Assembly (NCBI GenBank): GCA_903940225.1
Contig: CAJAKC010000022.1
Location: 1 to 64,000, forward strand
Reading direction: 5' to 3'
Length of the DNA stretch: 64,000 nucleotides
Source: an uncultured Microbacteriaceae bacterium
Lineage (GTDB): Bacteria > Actinomycetota > Actinomycetes > Actinomycetales > Microbacteriaceae
Position numbers and translations under genes: made by a program. Positions 30,002-39,477 of the stretch are shown here, one piece after another (position 1 is the stretch's first letter; each line of letters opens with the position of its first letter). A model generated the notes under the pieces. That model was not told the DNA's origin, made no database searches, and saw only the letters and a program-made list of their open reading frames with translations.

Positions 30002-30915
30002 CGCTGGGACGCACCCCATACGAAGCGCTCATGGAGGCGCGGATTTTCGACCCTCAATCCCTCGTCGACGCGCTGGTATCGCGGCGGCGACGAACGATCG
30101 CGGGCAGTGATGGTCGGCTCGTCATCGTGGCCGCCGATCACACCGCACGGGGGAAAATCTCGCTCGGGTCGGACCCTCTGGCGATGGCGGATCGGTACAC
30201 GCTGCTGGATCGACTCGTGCGCTGTCTCGCGATGCCACAAGTGGACGGAGTCCTCGCCAGTGCGGACGTCTTGGAGGAACTCGCCTGGCTCGGCGCGCTC
30301 GATGGCAAGCTCGCAATCGGCACAATGAACCGCGGAGGAATCCTCGGCGCAACGTGGGAGCTCGACGATCGGCTGACGGCGTACGACACCGACCACATTG
30401 AATCGATGGGTCTAGACGGCGGCAAGACACTCATCCGTATCGACTACGCCGACAGCAGTGTCGCTCGAACGCTCGAAACCGTTGCGCGGTTGACGACTGA
30501 ATTGGCGGACCGACGACTCATGGCGATGATCGAGCCACTGCCTTACACAAAGGACGGCAACGGCAAAGCCGTTCTCGACACATCCGATGAAGCCCTCATC
30601 AAGGTGGTTGCGATCGCAACCGGCCTTGGTGCTTCATCGGCGTATTCGTGGCTCAAGATTCCCGCGAGTTCGCGAATGTCGGAAATTGCCGGCGCAACGA
30701 CGCTGCCCATTCTCATGCTGGGTGGCGAACCGAGCGAAAATCCGGACGACATTTTTGCGCTGTGGAAAGAGTCCATGAGCGAACCCAACGTTCGTGGAGT
30801 GGTGGCCGGTCGCACCGTCCTCTACCCCAACGATGCCGACCCCGAGGGCGCAGTGTTGCGGGCTGCCGCTGCTGTGCGACCCGACACACCGACCGAGACG
30901 AAAGGTTCATCATGA
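29998..30915 (+). CDS. Cgl0159/deoxyribose-phosphate aldolase-like TIM barrel in iol cluster
   Basis: VIVAADHTARG...GTMNRGGILGATWELDDR; ATGA overlap with iolC. Confidence 0.8.
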   Translation: MTLGRTPYEALMEARIFDPQSLVDALVSRRRRTIAGSDGRLVIVAADHTARGKISLGSDPLAMADRYTLLDRLVRCLAMPQVDGVLASADVLEELAWLGALDGKLAIGTMNRGGILGATWELDDRLTAYDTDHIESMGLDGGKTLIRIDYADSSVARTLETVARLTTELADRRLMAMIEPLPYTKDGNGKAVLDTSDEALIKVVAIATGLGASSAYSWLKIPASSRMSEIAGATTLPILMLGGEPSENPDDIFALWKESMSEPNVRGVVAGRTVLYPNDADPEGAVLRAAAAVRPDTPTETKGSS

Positions 30916-31811
30916 CCTGGTTTTACCCCGCGGGAACACTGACAAACGGTGATGCCGACGTCCACGTCACACCGGAGAATGCCGGTTGGGCCTACAGCGG
31001 TCTGCGGGTCTACACCCTGACCACTGGCTCAACGGTTTCGGTCACCCTCGACGGAGAAGAGGGGGTTCTCGTTCCCCTGTCGGCCGAAAACGTCACCGTC
31101 ACCGTCGACGGAGCCCCCTTCACCCTGACCGGTCGTCGCGGGGTCTTTGCCGCGGTATCCGATTGGGTCTACGTCCCCGTCGGGTCGACCATCACCATGG
31201 CGGGGGAATCGGGCGAAATTGCTCTCTGCACCGCGCGTGCGACGGAGGTCTTTCCCGTTCAACACATTGCCGCGGTCGACGTCCCCGTCGAAGTTCGGGG
31301 ATCCGGTAAATCGACCAGGCAAGTGACCAACATCGCGACACCGACATCGTTCACCGACGCGCACCGGATCAACGTGTGCGAAGTCATCACACCCGGTGGC
31401 AACTTGTCCTCGTGGCCCCCGCACCGCCACGACGGAATCGGTGATTGCCCGACAGCGAACGAAGAGATCTACTATTTCCGCATCGGCCGAGGCGATAGTC
31501 CGCACGGAGACCCCTCGGGTCAAGGACTGTTCCATCTGTACACCGTCGACGGGTCCGTCGACGACACCGTCACGATTCACGACGGAGACGTCTACAACGT
31601 GCCCGAGGGTTACCACGGTCCGACCGTCGCTCCGCCCGAATATCCGATGTACTTTCTCAATGTGCTTGCTGGTCCCGCCGCAGAACGGACGATGGCGTTT
31701 TGCGACGACCCCGAGCACCACTGGATTCGCGAAACATGGAACACTCAAACCCAAGATCCCCGTTTGCCGTTGACCACGGCAGCGGGCCGCAGAGAAAAGA
31801 GCACGTCATGA
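30912..31811 (+). CDS. iolB: 5-deoxy-glucuronate isomerase
   Basis: RINVCEVITPGGNLSSWPPHRHDG...EEIYYFRI...GDVYNVPEGYHGPTVAPPEYPMYFLNVLAGP. Confidence 0.93.
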   Translation: MTWFYPAGTLTNGDADVHVTPENAGWAYSGLRVYTLTTGSTVSVTLDGEEGVLVPLSAENVTVTVDGAPFTLTGRRGVFAAVSDWVYVPVGSTITMAGESGEIALCTARATEVFPVQHIAAVDVPVEVRGSGKSTRQVTNIATPTSFTDAHRINVCEVITPGGNLSSWPPHRHDGIGDCPTANEEIYYFRIGRGDSPHGDPSGQGLFHLYTVDGSVDDTVTIHDGDVYNVPEGYHGPTVAPPEYPMYFLNVLAGPAAERTMAFCDDPEHHWIRETWNTQTQDPRLPLTTAAGRREKSTS

Positions 31812-32992
31812 ACCGACGCATCGGAGTAGCCGTCTTAGGTCTGGGTTGGATGGGGCAGGCGCACAGTCGCTCCATGCTCCGAATCCCTTCCCTCTTCCCT
31901 GATCGATCGTTCGATCCCGAACTCGTTGTCTGCGCAGACACCGAGGAAGAGCGACGCGATCGCGCGGTGAACGACTTTGGATTCCAGCGCGCCGTCGCCG
32001 ACTGGCGCGAAGCGGTCGAATCGGATGACGTCGATGTCGTGTGGGTCACCGCACCCAACATGCTCCACGTCCCCATGATCGAAGCCGCCTGTGCTGCGGG
32101 TAAAGCGGTCTTCAGCGAAAAACCGATTGGCGGAAAGCCCGAACACACGGTTGCCGCGTTCGAGGCGGCAACGGCAGCCGGCGTTCGCACCGGAGTGGGC
32201 TACAACTACCTGTGGGCGCCACTCGTTATGCACGCACGTGACCTCATCGCGTCGGGTGCGCTCGGAGAGATTACTCACTACCGGGGTCGGTTCGTTTCGA
32301 TGTACGGCAGTGACGAGTTAGGGCTGCTGACCTGGCGATTCATCCTTGACCAGGCCGGCTACGGCGTCACGAGTGACATCCTCAGCCACTCCGTGTCGAT
32401 GGCCCAGTTCCTCATCGGCGACATCACGAGTGTCGTGGGAATGCAGAACACCACCATCCCCCAACGACCTCTGCCCACCGGTGCAGCAAGCCATTATGGC
32501 CGCGGCCGCCCCGAAGACCCCAAGGGCGACGTCGAAAACGAAGACTTCGCGTCAATGCTGTGCACGTTTGAAAACGGCGCAACGGGAACGTTTGAGGTCA
32601 GTCGCACGATGGTCGGTCCGGAAAGCCAAAACGCCTTCGAGATTTACGGCACGAAGGGGTCCATCGGATGGAACCTCGAGCGCATGAACGAGTTGCAGTA
32701 CTACAAATTGACCGAAGACCCCAGCTCGGGATACACGACAATCTTCGGCGGCGAACGATTCCCCTTCCACGGGGTTTTCTCCCCGGGCCAGGCAAACCCC
32801 ATCGGACTGGAAGACCTCGTCGCCATCGAGGACTACTCCTTCCTCGAAGCCCTCGCAACCGATGCGCCGTTCTCGCCGAGCTTCCGCGAAGCGGTCGACG
32901 TCGTCAACGTGCAGCAAGCCCTCATCAACTCATGGACATCGAAAACGTGGGAACACGTCACCGACCTCACGGGAGAACCTCATGTCAAATAA
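31808..32992 (+). CDS. Gfo/Idh/MocA oxidoreductase
   Basis: VAVLGLGWMGQAHSRSM, SEKPIGGKPEHT. Confidence 0.9.
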   Translation: MNRRIGVAVLGLGWMGQAHSRSMLRIPSLFPDRSFDPELVVCADTEEERRDRAVNDFGFQRAVADWREAVESDDVDVVWVTAPNMLHVPMIEAACAAGKAVFSEKPIGGKPEHTVAAFEAATAAGVRTGVGYNYLWAPLVMHARDLIASGALGEITHYRGRFVSMYGSDELGLLTWRFILDQAGYGVTSDILSHSVSMAQFLIGDITSVVGMQNTTIPQRPLPTGAASHYGRGRPEDPKGDVENEDFASMLCTFENGATGTFEVSRTMVGPESQNAFEIYGTKGSIGWNLERMNELQYYKLTEDPSSGYTTIFGGERFPFHGVFSPGQANPIGLEDLVAIEDYSFLEALATDAPFSPSFREAVDVVNVQQALINSWTSKTWEHVTDLTGEPHVK

Positions 32993-34832
32993 GACCGTCT
33001 GCATCACCACCGCCGAGGCGATTGTTCGATTCCTCATTGCCCAACGCACCGTTGTGGAGGGCGTCAACGTTCCCCTCTTCCCCGGCGCATACGGAATTTT
33101 CGGACACGGCAACGTTACGAGCCTCGGCCATTCGCTCGAATCGCACCGTGACGAACTGCCCGTCTGGCGGGGACAAAACGAGCAAGGGATGGGTCTCGCG
33201 GCAGCAGCGTTTGCCAAGGCGACCCGCCGCCAGCAAATTATGGTGTGCACGTCCTCGATTGGACCCGGTGCGACAAACATGGTGACCGCTGCGGGTGTCG
33301 CCATGTCCAACAGACTTCCCGTGCTCTTTATCGCCGGTGACACCTTCGTTTCGCGGCTGCCCGACCCCGTCCTACAACAAGTTGAGCATTTCGGAACCCC
33401 TTCCATCACGGTGAATGACGCGTTCCAGCCGGTCGTTCGGTATTGGGATCGCATCACCCATCCCGCACAGATTCTCAGCTCTCTGCCGCAAGCCGTGGCC
33501 ACGATGTTGGATCCCGGTGACTGTGGACCGGCGTTCATCGGTCTGCCCCAGGACGTCGCGGCGGATGCCTTCGACTACCCCGAATCGTTCTTTCAGACGA
33601 TTGTTCACGAGCGACCACGACCACGACCGGACCGGGGGCAGCTCGCCCGGGCGGTCGATGTTCTTCGCGCCGCGAAACGGCCCGCAATCATCGCGGGCGG
33701 TGGTGTCCATTATTCACTCGCCGAAGCAGAGCTTGCGGCTTTTGCCGAAAAGCACGGAATTCCCGTCGTCGAAACCGTTGCCGGAAAGTCCTCGTTGCTG
33801 TCCGACCACCCGAACTACGCTGGCCCGGTCGGAGTGACGGGGGCCGACGCCGCAAACCAGGTGGTGAGCAAGGCCGATGTTGTTCTTGCTGTCGGTACGC
33901 GACTGGAAGACTTCACGACGGGGTCGTGGACGCTGTTTGCTCCAGAGACCCAATTCATTGGAGTCAATGCCGCGCGGTTCGACGCCCTCAAGCACCGATC
34001 ACTCCCCGTCGTCGCCGATGCTCGCGAAACGTTGACCGAAATGAGTGCTGCACTCGGTGACTGGTCGACCGACGCGTCGTGGACGGAGCACTCTGCGAAA
34101 TGGCGCGGTGAACTAACTAAGTTCGTCACCGACCGCACCGCCGATGACAGCGTGTGGCCGCCCAGTTATGCGCAATTGGTGGGCCTTGTCCACGAATCCG
34201 CGACACCGGACGACTACGTTTTGACCGCTGCGGGCGGTCTGCCGGGAGAACTCAACATCAATTGGATGAGTAAAGGCATCGCCACCTTCGACTGCGAATA
34301 CGGTTACTCGTGCATGGGATACGAGATTTCGGGTGCGTGGGGTGCGGCAATGGCCCGCCCCACCGGCCAGGTCTATTCGATGGTCGGCGACGGGTCCTAC
34401 CTGATGCTCAATTCGGACATCTACGCGTCAATCCTTTCTGGGCACAAAATGATTCTGGTTGTGTGCGACAACGAGGGGTACGCCGTCATCGAGCGCTTGC
34501 AGGTAAGCCAAGGCGGCGCGTCCTACAACAACATGCTGGCCGACTCCACCGGCACGGGTTCGAGCGCTCGGGTCAACTTCGCGGCCCACGCGGCGTCGAT
34601 GGGCGCCGTGACGTTCGAGGTGCACAGCCTTGCTGAATTTGCCGATGCGCTCGTGAAAGCCCGATCCTCAAGCACCAGTGCCGTGATCGTCACGAAGGTT
34701 CGCGCCAAGGACTTCACCGAAGGTGGTGCGTTCTGGCAGGTCGGTGTCCCAGAAGTCTCCGACCGCGCGAGTGTCACCGCGGCGCGCGCAAAAATGGACA
34801 AGGGCCTCACGGCACAGCGCGCCGGGGTGTAG
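32982..34832 (+). CDS. iolD: 3D-(3,5/4)-trihydroxycyclohexane-1,2-dione acylhydrolase
   Basis: TAEAIVRFLIAQRT...FGHGNVTSLGHSLE; TPP-enzyme C-terminus MVGDGSYLMLNSDIYAS. Confidence 0.93.
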   Translation: MSNKTVCITTAEAIVRFLIAQRTVVEGVNVPLFPGAYGIFGHGNVTSLGHSLESHRDELPVWRGQNEQGMGLAAAAFAKATRRQQIMVCTSSIGPGATNMVTAAGVAMSNRLPVLFIAGDTFVSRLPDPVLQQVEHFGTPSITVNDAFQPVVRYWDRITHPAQILSSLPQAVATMLDPGDCGPAFIGLPQDVAADAFDYPESFFQTIVHERPRPRPDRGQLARAVDVLRAAKRPAIIAGGGVHYSLAEAELAAFAEKHGIPVVETVAGKSSLLSDHPNYAGPVGVTGADAANQVVSKADVVLAVGTRLEDFTTGSWTLFAPETQFIGVNAARFDALKHRSLPVVADARETLTEMSAALGDWSTDASWTEHSAKWRGELTKFVTDRTADDSVWPPSYAQLVGLVHESATPDDYVLTAAGGLPGELNINWMSKGIATFDCEYGYSCMGYEISGAWGAAMARPTGQVYSMVGDGSYLMLNSDIYASILSGHKMILVVCDNEGYAVIERLQVSQGGASYNNMLADSTGTGSSARVNFAAHAASMGAVTFEVHSLAEFADALVKARSSSTSAVIVTKVRAKDFTEGGAFWQVGVPEVSDRASVTAARAKMDKGLTAQRAGV

Positions 34833-34843
34833 CCCGCTCCGAA

Positions 34844-35614
34844 TTACCCGTCAGCGGCCAGGTTGAGCAGTTGCGTGACGTCTTCGCCGGTGCGTTGCAT
34901 GTGCTCGCGCCCGCACTGTCCCGCTCGAGCCGCGTCTCCGCTAGCAATGAGTTCCACTAATTCGGCTTGTCGCTTCGACCAATCGCCCGCGAGTGTTTTC
35001 ACAATGGGATAGAAGTAGAACCGCGCGCGTTTTTCCAGTCCGAGGGAAAGGTTCGCGAGAACCTGGTTATGACAGGAAAGCCGGACTGCGACGTTGAAAT
35101 CGACGCTCGCTCGGAACGCGGCCTCGACGTCGTTCGTCGTTGCAGCAGAAGCGCTCCTCTGAACAATTAGGCGCAAAGACTCAAGGTCTTCCTCAGTTCG
35201 GCGTTGCGCTGCCAGACTCGCGATCTCCGCTTCAACAGCCGCCCTCGCCTCGAAAAGGTCCGTCAGCTCGTTGAGCGAGTGAACACAAACGTAGGCCCCA
35301 TACCGAGGGCGAATTTCAACCCACCCGGCCTGTTGCAAGGAACTGAGTGCTTCCCTCACGGGAATTCGGCTGACGCCAAATTCGGACGCGAGGTCGTCGG
35401 GTAACAGTCGAGTTCCTGGTTGGATATCGCCGTGAATGATGGCGTCTTCAAGAAGGTCATGTATTTGGTTGGGTAGCGGTTTGACCTCGACCGCGGGCCG
35501 CAGCGATTCAAATCGCGTCGCACGCCCTCGAAGCCACGATGCGTCGGCCAGAGGCGCTCGTGGCGAATCGGGTCGCGCGCCGCTGAACTCCATGCCGACT
35601 CCTTGTTTTCTCAC
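34844..35614 (-). CDS. GntR-family (FadR-like) transcriptional regulator
   Basis: LLPDDLASEFGVSRIPVREALSSLQQAGWVEIRPRYGAYV wHTH plus helical FCD-like domain; GTGA overlap with upstream M20 gene. Confidence 0.92.
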   Translation of the reverse strand: MRKQGVGMEFSGARPDSPRAPLADASWLRGRATRFESLRPAVEVKPLPNQIHDLLEDAIIHGDIQPGTRLLPDDLASEFGVSRIPVREALSSLQQAGWVEIRPRYGAYVCVHSLNELTDLFEARAAVEAEIASLAAQRRTEEDLESLRLIVQRSASAATTNDVEAAFRASVDFNVAVRLSCHNQVLANLSLGLEKRARFYFYPIVKTLAGDWSKRQAELVELIASGDAARAGQCGREHMQRTGEDVTQLLNLAADG

Positions 35615-36849
35615 GTGAGAAACTCTCGTGCACTAACAACGTATAACATCACACAGTTCAGGACTTCGTCCTCGACCGCATAATCATCGTTTCCCGAGGA
35701 CAGAAGTGGCTGGGGTCCGTAACACAGGGCGGGAACTCCGAGTCGGCGCCAGCGGCTTGCGTCACTTGCCGGAAGCCGAATTGCCATCTCGGGGAAATCA
35801 ATCTCCAGTGCCAGCGATGCCGCCCGCCATGATTCCACGATGTCCGACTCGACGTCAGTGATGTTCGCTTCCCACCCTTTGATGACCGAGATGTGCGCAT
35901 CGGCATCGATCCTCTCAATTTCTGACGTCAGGTGGGCCAACACGTCGGCGATTGTCAGGCCGGGGGGAATCCGGAAATCAATTTCTGAGTGAGCCGTCGT
36001 CGATACCTGCCCGATAAAGGTTCCCGATTGGACGACTCCGACGTTGGCGGTGAGGAAGCTGGAACGATCGTTCTCCTCGTCAAGCCCGGATTCACGGCGC
36101 ACACGAAACGCATCGAATGTTTCATCGCCGCGCCACCCTGTCAACCCATCAACGACAGAGACAATACGAGCAATCCGAGCCGAGGCGGAGGTCGTGGACC
36201 TTACCGACGATGAGTGTCCTGAATCAGCCTTCACCTCGATCCGCACCCAGAGGACACCTTTTTCTCCGTGAGAGAGCCTCCGGAAACCGGGTCCCTCACC
36301 GCAAATGAGTGCGTCACCCGTTATCTGCCGATCCTCAATCAGAGCCTGTGCCCCGTTGGGTCCAAAAACGACCTCATCGCTCACCGCGGCAAACGTGATG
36401 GTCCCGTTCCACTGATCTCGATTTCTCCAGAGGATGTCCATCGCGTGGGACATCGCAACGACCGCGCCCTTCATGTTTCCCATACCAAGGCCATACAGTT
36501 TGCCGTCGCGACGGGTCAGTTCAAACGGTTTGACGGTCCACTCCGATAAGTCGCCCGGTGGCATTGTGTCCAGGTGGGCATTGAACAGCAGGTTCTTTCC
36601 CGGTTTTCCCGAATCGATGCGGACGACCACGGAGGGCATCGAGTCGACCTTGTGAAACAGTTCGGCCTTAATGCCCAGTTCGTCAAAAAAGTTGCGAACC
36701 CGCTCCGCCACGAGGGTGGTGTCTCCGGGTGGGTTGACGCTGTTGGCCGTGACCACCGATTCACAGAACTCGACAATCGATTCACGTCGGCTTTCGACCT
36801 CGGCTCGGACGATTCCAGCGAAGTCTGTTGGGCTGATTTTTGCCGTCAT
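35611..36849 (-). CDS. M20-family metallohydrolase (divergent active site)
   Basis: LLFNAHLDTMPPGDLSEW, YGLGMGNMKGAV, SDEVVFGPNGA. Confidence 0.85.
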   Translation of the reverse strand: MTAKISPTDFAGIVRAEVESRRESIVEFCESVVTANSVNPPGDTTLVAERVRNFFDELGIKAELFHKVDSMPSVVVRIDSGKPGKNLLFNAHLDTMPPGDLSEWTVKPFELTRRDGKLYGLGMGNMKGAVVAMSHAMDILWRNRDQWNGTITFAAVSDEVVFGPNGAQALIEDRQITGDALICGEGPGFRRLSHGEKGVLWVRIEVKADSGHSSSVRSTTSASARIARIVSVVDGLTGWRGDETFDAFRVRRESGLDEENDRSSFLTANVGVVQSGTFIGQVSTTAHSEIDFRIPPGLTIADVLAHLTSEIERIDADAHISVIKGWEANITDVESDIVESWRAASLALEIDFPEMAIRLPASDASRWRRLGVPALCYGPQPLLSSGNDDYAVEDEVLNCVMLYVVSAREFLT

Positions 36850-38294
36850 CCGATTCTTCCCACTACTCCTCGTCGCGAATCGGCGCCAACGATGAGGCCG
36901 TGTGGCCCAAACCCTGCGGCGACGACAGCCCCGAAAATTGGATCGCCGTATTCCTGATGGATGAGGGTATGACCCCGAGATTCAAGGTCAGCCGCGGCGG
37001 GATGGCCGGCCTCGATGAGCAGCGAACCGTTCTCGCTGCGCCAGCGCGGGGTATCGATTGCTTCCTGAATGTCTTGCCCGTCAAATTCCATCGCGGAAAG
37101 CACCTGTAGCAGGGTCTGCACCTGTCCATCGGCGCCTGGAGTCGCCAGTGCCAGCGTCACCCCGTCCCGTGTGCGAACAATCGCCGGGGCGAGCGTATGA
37201 ACGGGATATTCGCCGGGCCGGTAGGAATTCTCCTTTTCGGTGAATCCGTCTCCTCGATTGTTGAGCGTGATTCCGAGCTCGGGGACGAATACACACGAAC
37301 CAAAATCGTCGAACACGCTGACCAGCGAGGACACAACCTGGTCGGCAGTCGCAACGACAACTCCGGCGGTGTGCACGTATCCTCGCGGTCCGCCGCGGCG
37401 ATCAGCGCTGGATTCGTTCACGACAAGTGCACGGCTGAGCAGGGACTCGCCGTTCTCAATCACGTCGTCGCGCGACTCAAACGCCGCTTCCGTCGCTTCG
37501 ACGAGAAGGTGATCTCGAATCGTCGGGGACTCCTCAAGCAGTGCGCGATTCTGATCAATCCACCTCGATGCCATCGACAGGATTATCCCCTGGGACGGTG
37601 CTGGCTGCACCTCGAGTGTTCCACCAGACCACGACGACCGAACGGGTTCCGCGAGTGTGGCCCGGTGCTGAGCAAAATCGTCCACTGTCAGCGTTGACCC
37701 GTGTCGTCGGGCAGCCGCGACGATTGCCGCCGCAACCTCGCCCTCGTAAAAATGGTCGAACCCGTCGCGCGCCAACTTCTCAAGCAGGTCGGCCAACTCG
37801 GGCTGAATCCACGTGTCGCCCTGCGACTTCTCAAGGAGTGACCAACCGGTGTCACCCAGTGCCTCAAAACGTCGGCGTTGCCCGCTTACCGCCGATGCAA
37901 GATCGGCGTCGATGGTGACCCCATTCCGCGCGAGCTCAATTGCGGGTTGAAGAATGGTTTGTCGATCGAGCAGGCCCCACCGCTCGTGCGCACTGTGCCA
38001 GCCGGACACCAACCCCGGCACCGTGATGCTGCGTCCGACAGAATTTGTCGGGCTTGCGACAATCGCGGATCGACCCGATCCGGTCACGGCGAGCGCCGCG
38101 TCGTCTCGTGACGCGACAATCATCATGAGGTCTCCACCGAGACCCGCAGCCTGCGGCATCGCGACACAAATGACGGCGTGGGCCGCGATGGCGGAGTCGG
38201 CCGCGCTTCCCCCCGCGCGGCTGATGTCAATAGCCGCCTGCGTGGCCAAGCGATGCGCCGTGGAACACGCGATCGTCTCGTTGCGCTTTGTCAT
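36846..38294 (-). CDS. gamma-glutamyltransferase family protein (no signal peptide)
   Basis: ACSTAHRLATQAAIDISRAGGSAADSAIAAHAVICVAMPQAAGLGGDLMM; ITVPGLVSGW; LGITLNNRGDGF. Confidence 0.87.
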   Translation of the reverse strand: MTKRNETIACSTAHRLATQAAIDISRAGGSAADSAIAAHAVICVAMPQAAGLGGDLMMIVASRDDAALAVTGSGRSAIVASPTNSVGRSITVPGLVSGWHSAHERWGLLDRQTILQPAIELARNGVTIDADLASAVSGQRRRFEALGDTGWSLLEKSQGDTWIQPELADLLEKLARDGFDHFYEGEVAAAIVAAARRHGSTLTVDDFAQHRATLAEPVRSSWSGGTLEVQPAPSQGIILSMASRWIDQNRALLEESPTIRDHLLVEATEAAFESRDDVIENGESLLSRALVVNESSADRRGGPRGYVHTAGVVVATADQVVSSLVSVFDDFGSCVFVPELGITLNNRGDGFTEKENSYRPGEYPVHTLAPAIVRTRDGVTLALATPGADGQVQTLLQVLSAMEFDGQDIQEAIDTPRWRSENGSLLIEAGHPAAADLESRGHTLIHQEYGDPIFGAVVAAGFGPHGLIVGADSRRGVVGRIG

Positions 38295-38388
38295 GCCACC
38301 TCGTACTCGGAGTTGAATCCACAGTTCAGGAAATACAGGGACGGTTAACGTCGTATCGATACTCTAACCCTTGACAAACGTCAATCGT

Positions 38389-38404
38389 ATAATGTATACA
38401 TTAT
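38389..38404. promoter_or_regulatory. Perfect 16-bp palindrome, putative GntR operator
   Basis: ATAATGTATACATTAT in the GGT/E1-alpha divergent intergenic region, downstream of a TTGACA element at 38371. Confidence 0.65.
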
Positions 38405-38469
38405 TTCACAGGCACGGATTCGCTAGGCCTCCCCGGAGACCGCCGCACACTCAATGAAGAGAGAGGCCC

Positions 38470-39477
38470 ATGGCCACACAGAAGGATCTCGACCACATCA
38501 CCAAAGATGATGCGCTCGACATGTTGCGCCGGATGATTCGCATTCGACGGTTTGAGGAAAAACTGTCCGTCTTGTTTAAGCGGGGAAAACTCCCCGGCTT
38601 CGTGCACCTTTATACGGGTGAAGAAGCTATCGCCGTCGGCGCCTGTTCCGCTCTGCGCGACGATGATCGGATTACGTCGACCCACCGGGGCCACGGTCAC
38701 CTCATCGCGAAGGGCGCACTCGTCAATCGCATGATGGCCGAACTTTTCGGTCGAGTGGACGGTTACTGCCGCGGCAAGGGTGGATCCATGCACATCGTCA
38801 GTTTTGAGCTGGGGATTATCGGCACCAACGGAATCGTCGGCGGTGGTATCCCGATTGGTACTGGAAGCGCGTGGGCCGATAGCCACCTCGGGCGAGACAA
38901 TGTCACCATTGTGTTTTTTGGGGACGGCGCATCCAACCAGGGTGTGTTCTTCGAATCCATGAACATCGCCAGTGTCTGGAAACTCCCGGTGATCTTTGTC
39001 TGCGAAAACAACGGCTACACGGAATGGACTCCGACCGCAGAATTAACGGCCGGCAACATCGTCGACCGATCCGCACCGATGGGGATTCCCGGTGAGGCCG
39101 TCGACGGAAACGACGTCGTGGCGATGCGCCTGGCTGTCGAAAGAGCTGTTTCTCGCGCCCGAGCGGGTGACGGACCGACCCTCATCGAGGCGCGAAGTTA
39201 CCGCTGGAACGGCCACAACGAAGGTGAAGAGGCCTTCGCTGGAGCATATCGACCGGATGCGGAACAAGCGGAATGGCGCGAGCGTGACCCCATCGTCGCG
39301 TTTGGCGAGCGCCTAGTCTCGGCGGGGTGGATGACCCGCGATGAGTGGGACGCTGTTGACGCGGAGGAACTAAGCTCCGTTGACGCAGCGGTTGAATTTG
39401 CCGAACAGAGTCCTTTTCCCGATGCCGACGAGGCACTACTCCACCTATTCGCCGACGATTCGGAGGGCGTCCGATGA
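38470..39477 (+). CDS. thiamine-dependent E1 component alpha subunit (acetoin/pyruvate dehydrogenase type)
   Basis: TPP motif GDGASNQGVFFESMNIASVWKLPVIFVCENN; STHRGHGHLIAKG. Confidence 0.93.
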   Translation: MATQKDLDHITKDDALDMLRRMIRIRRFEEKLSVLFKRGKLPGFVHLYTGEEAIAVGACSALRDDDRITSTHRGHGHLIAKGALVNRMMAELFGRVDGYCRGKGGSMHIVSFELGIIGTNGIVGGGIPIGTGSAWADSHLGRDNVTIVFFGDGASNQGVFFESMNIASVWKLPVIFVCENNGYTEWTPTAELTAGNIVDRSAPMGIPGEAVDGNDVVAMRLAVERAVSRARAGDGPTLIEARSYRWNGHNEGEEAFAGAYRPDAEQAEWRERDPIVAFGERLVSAGWMTRDEWDAVDAEELSSVDAAVEFAEQSPFPDADEALLHLFADDSEGVR

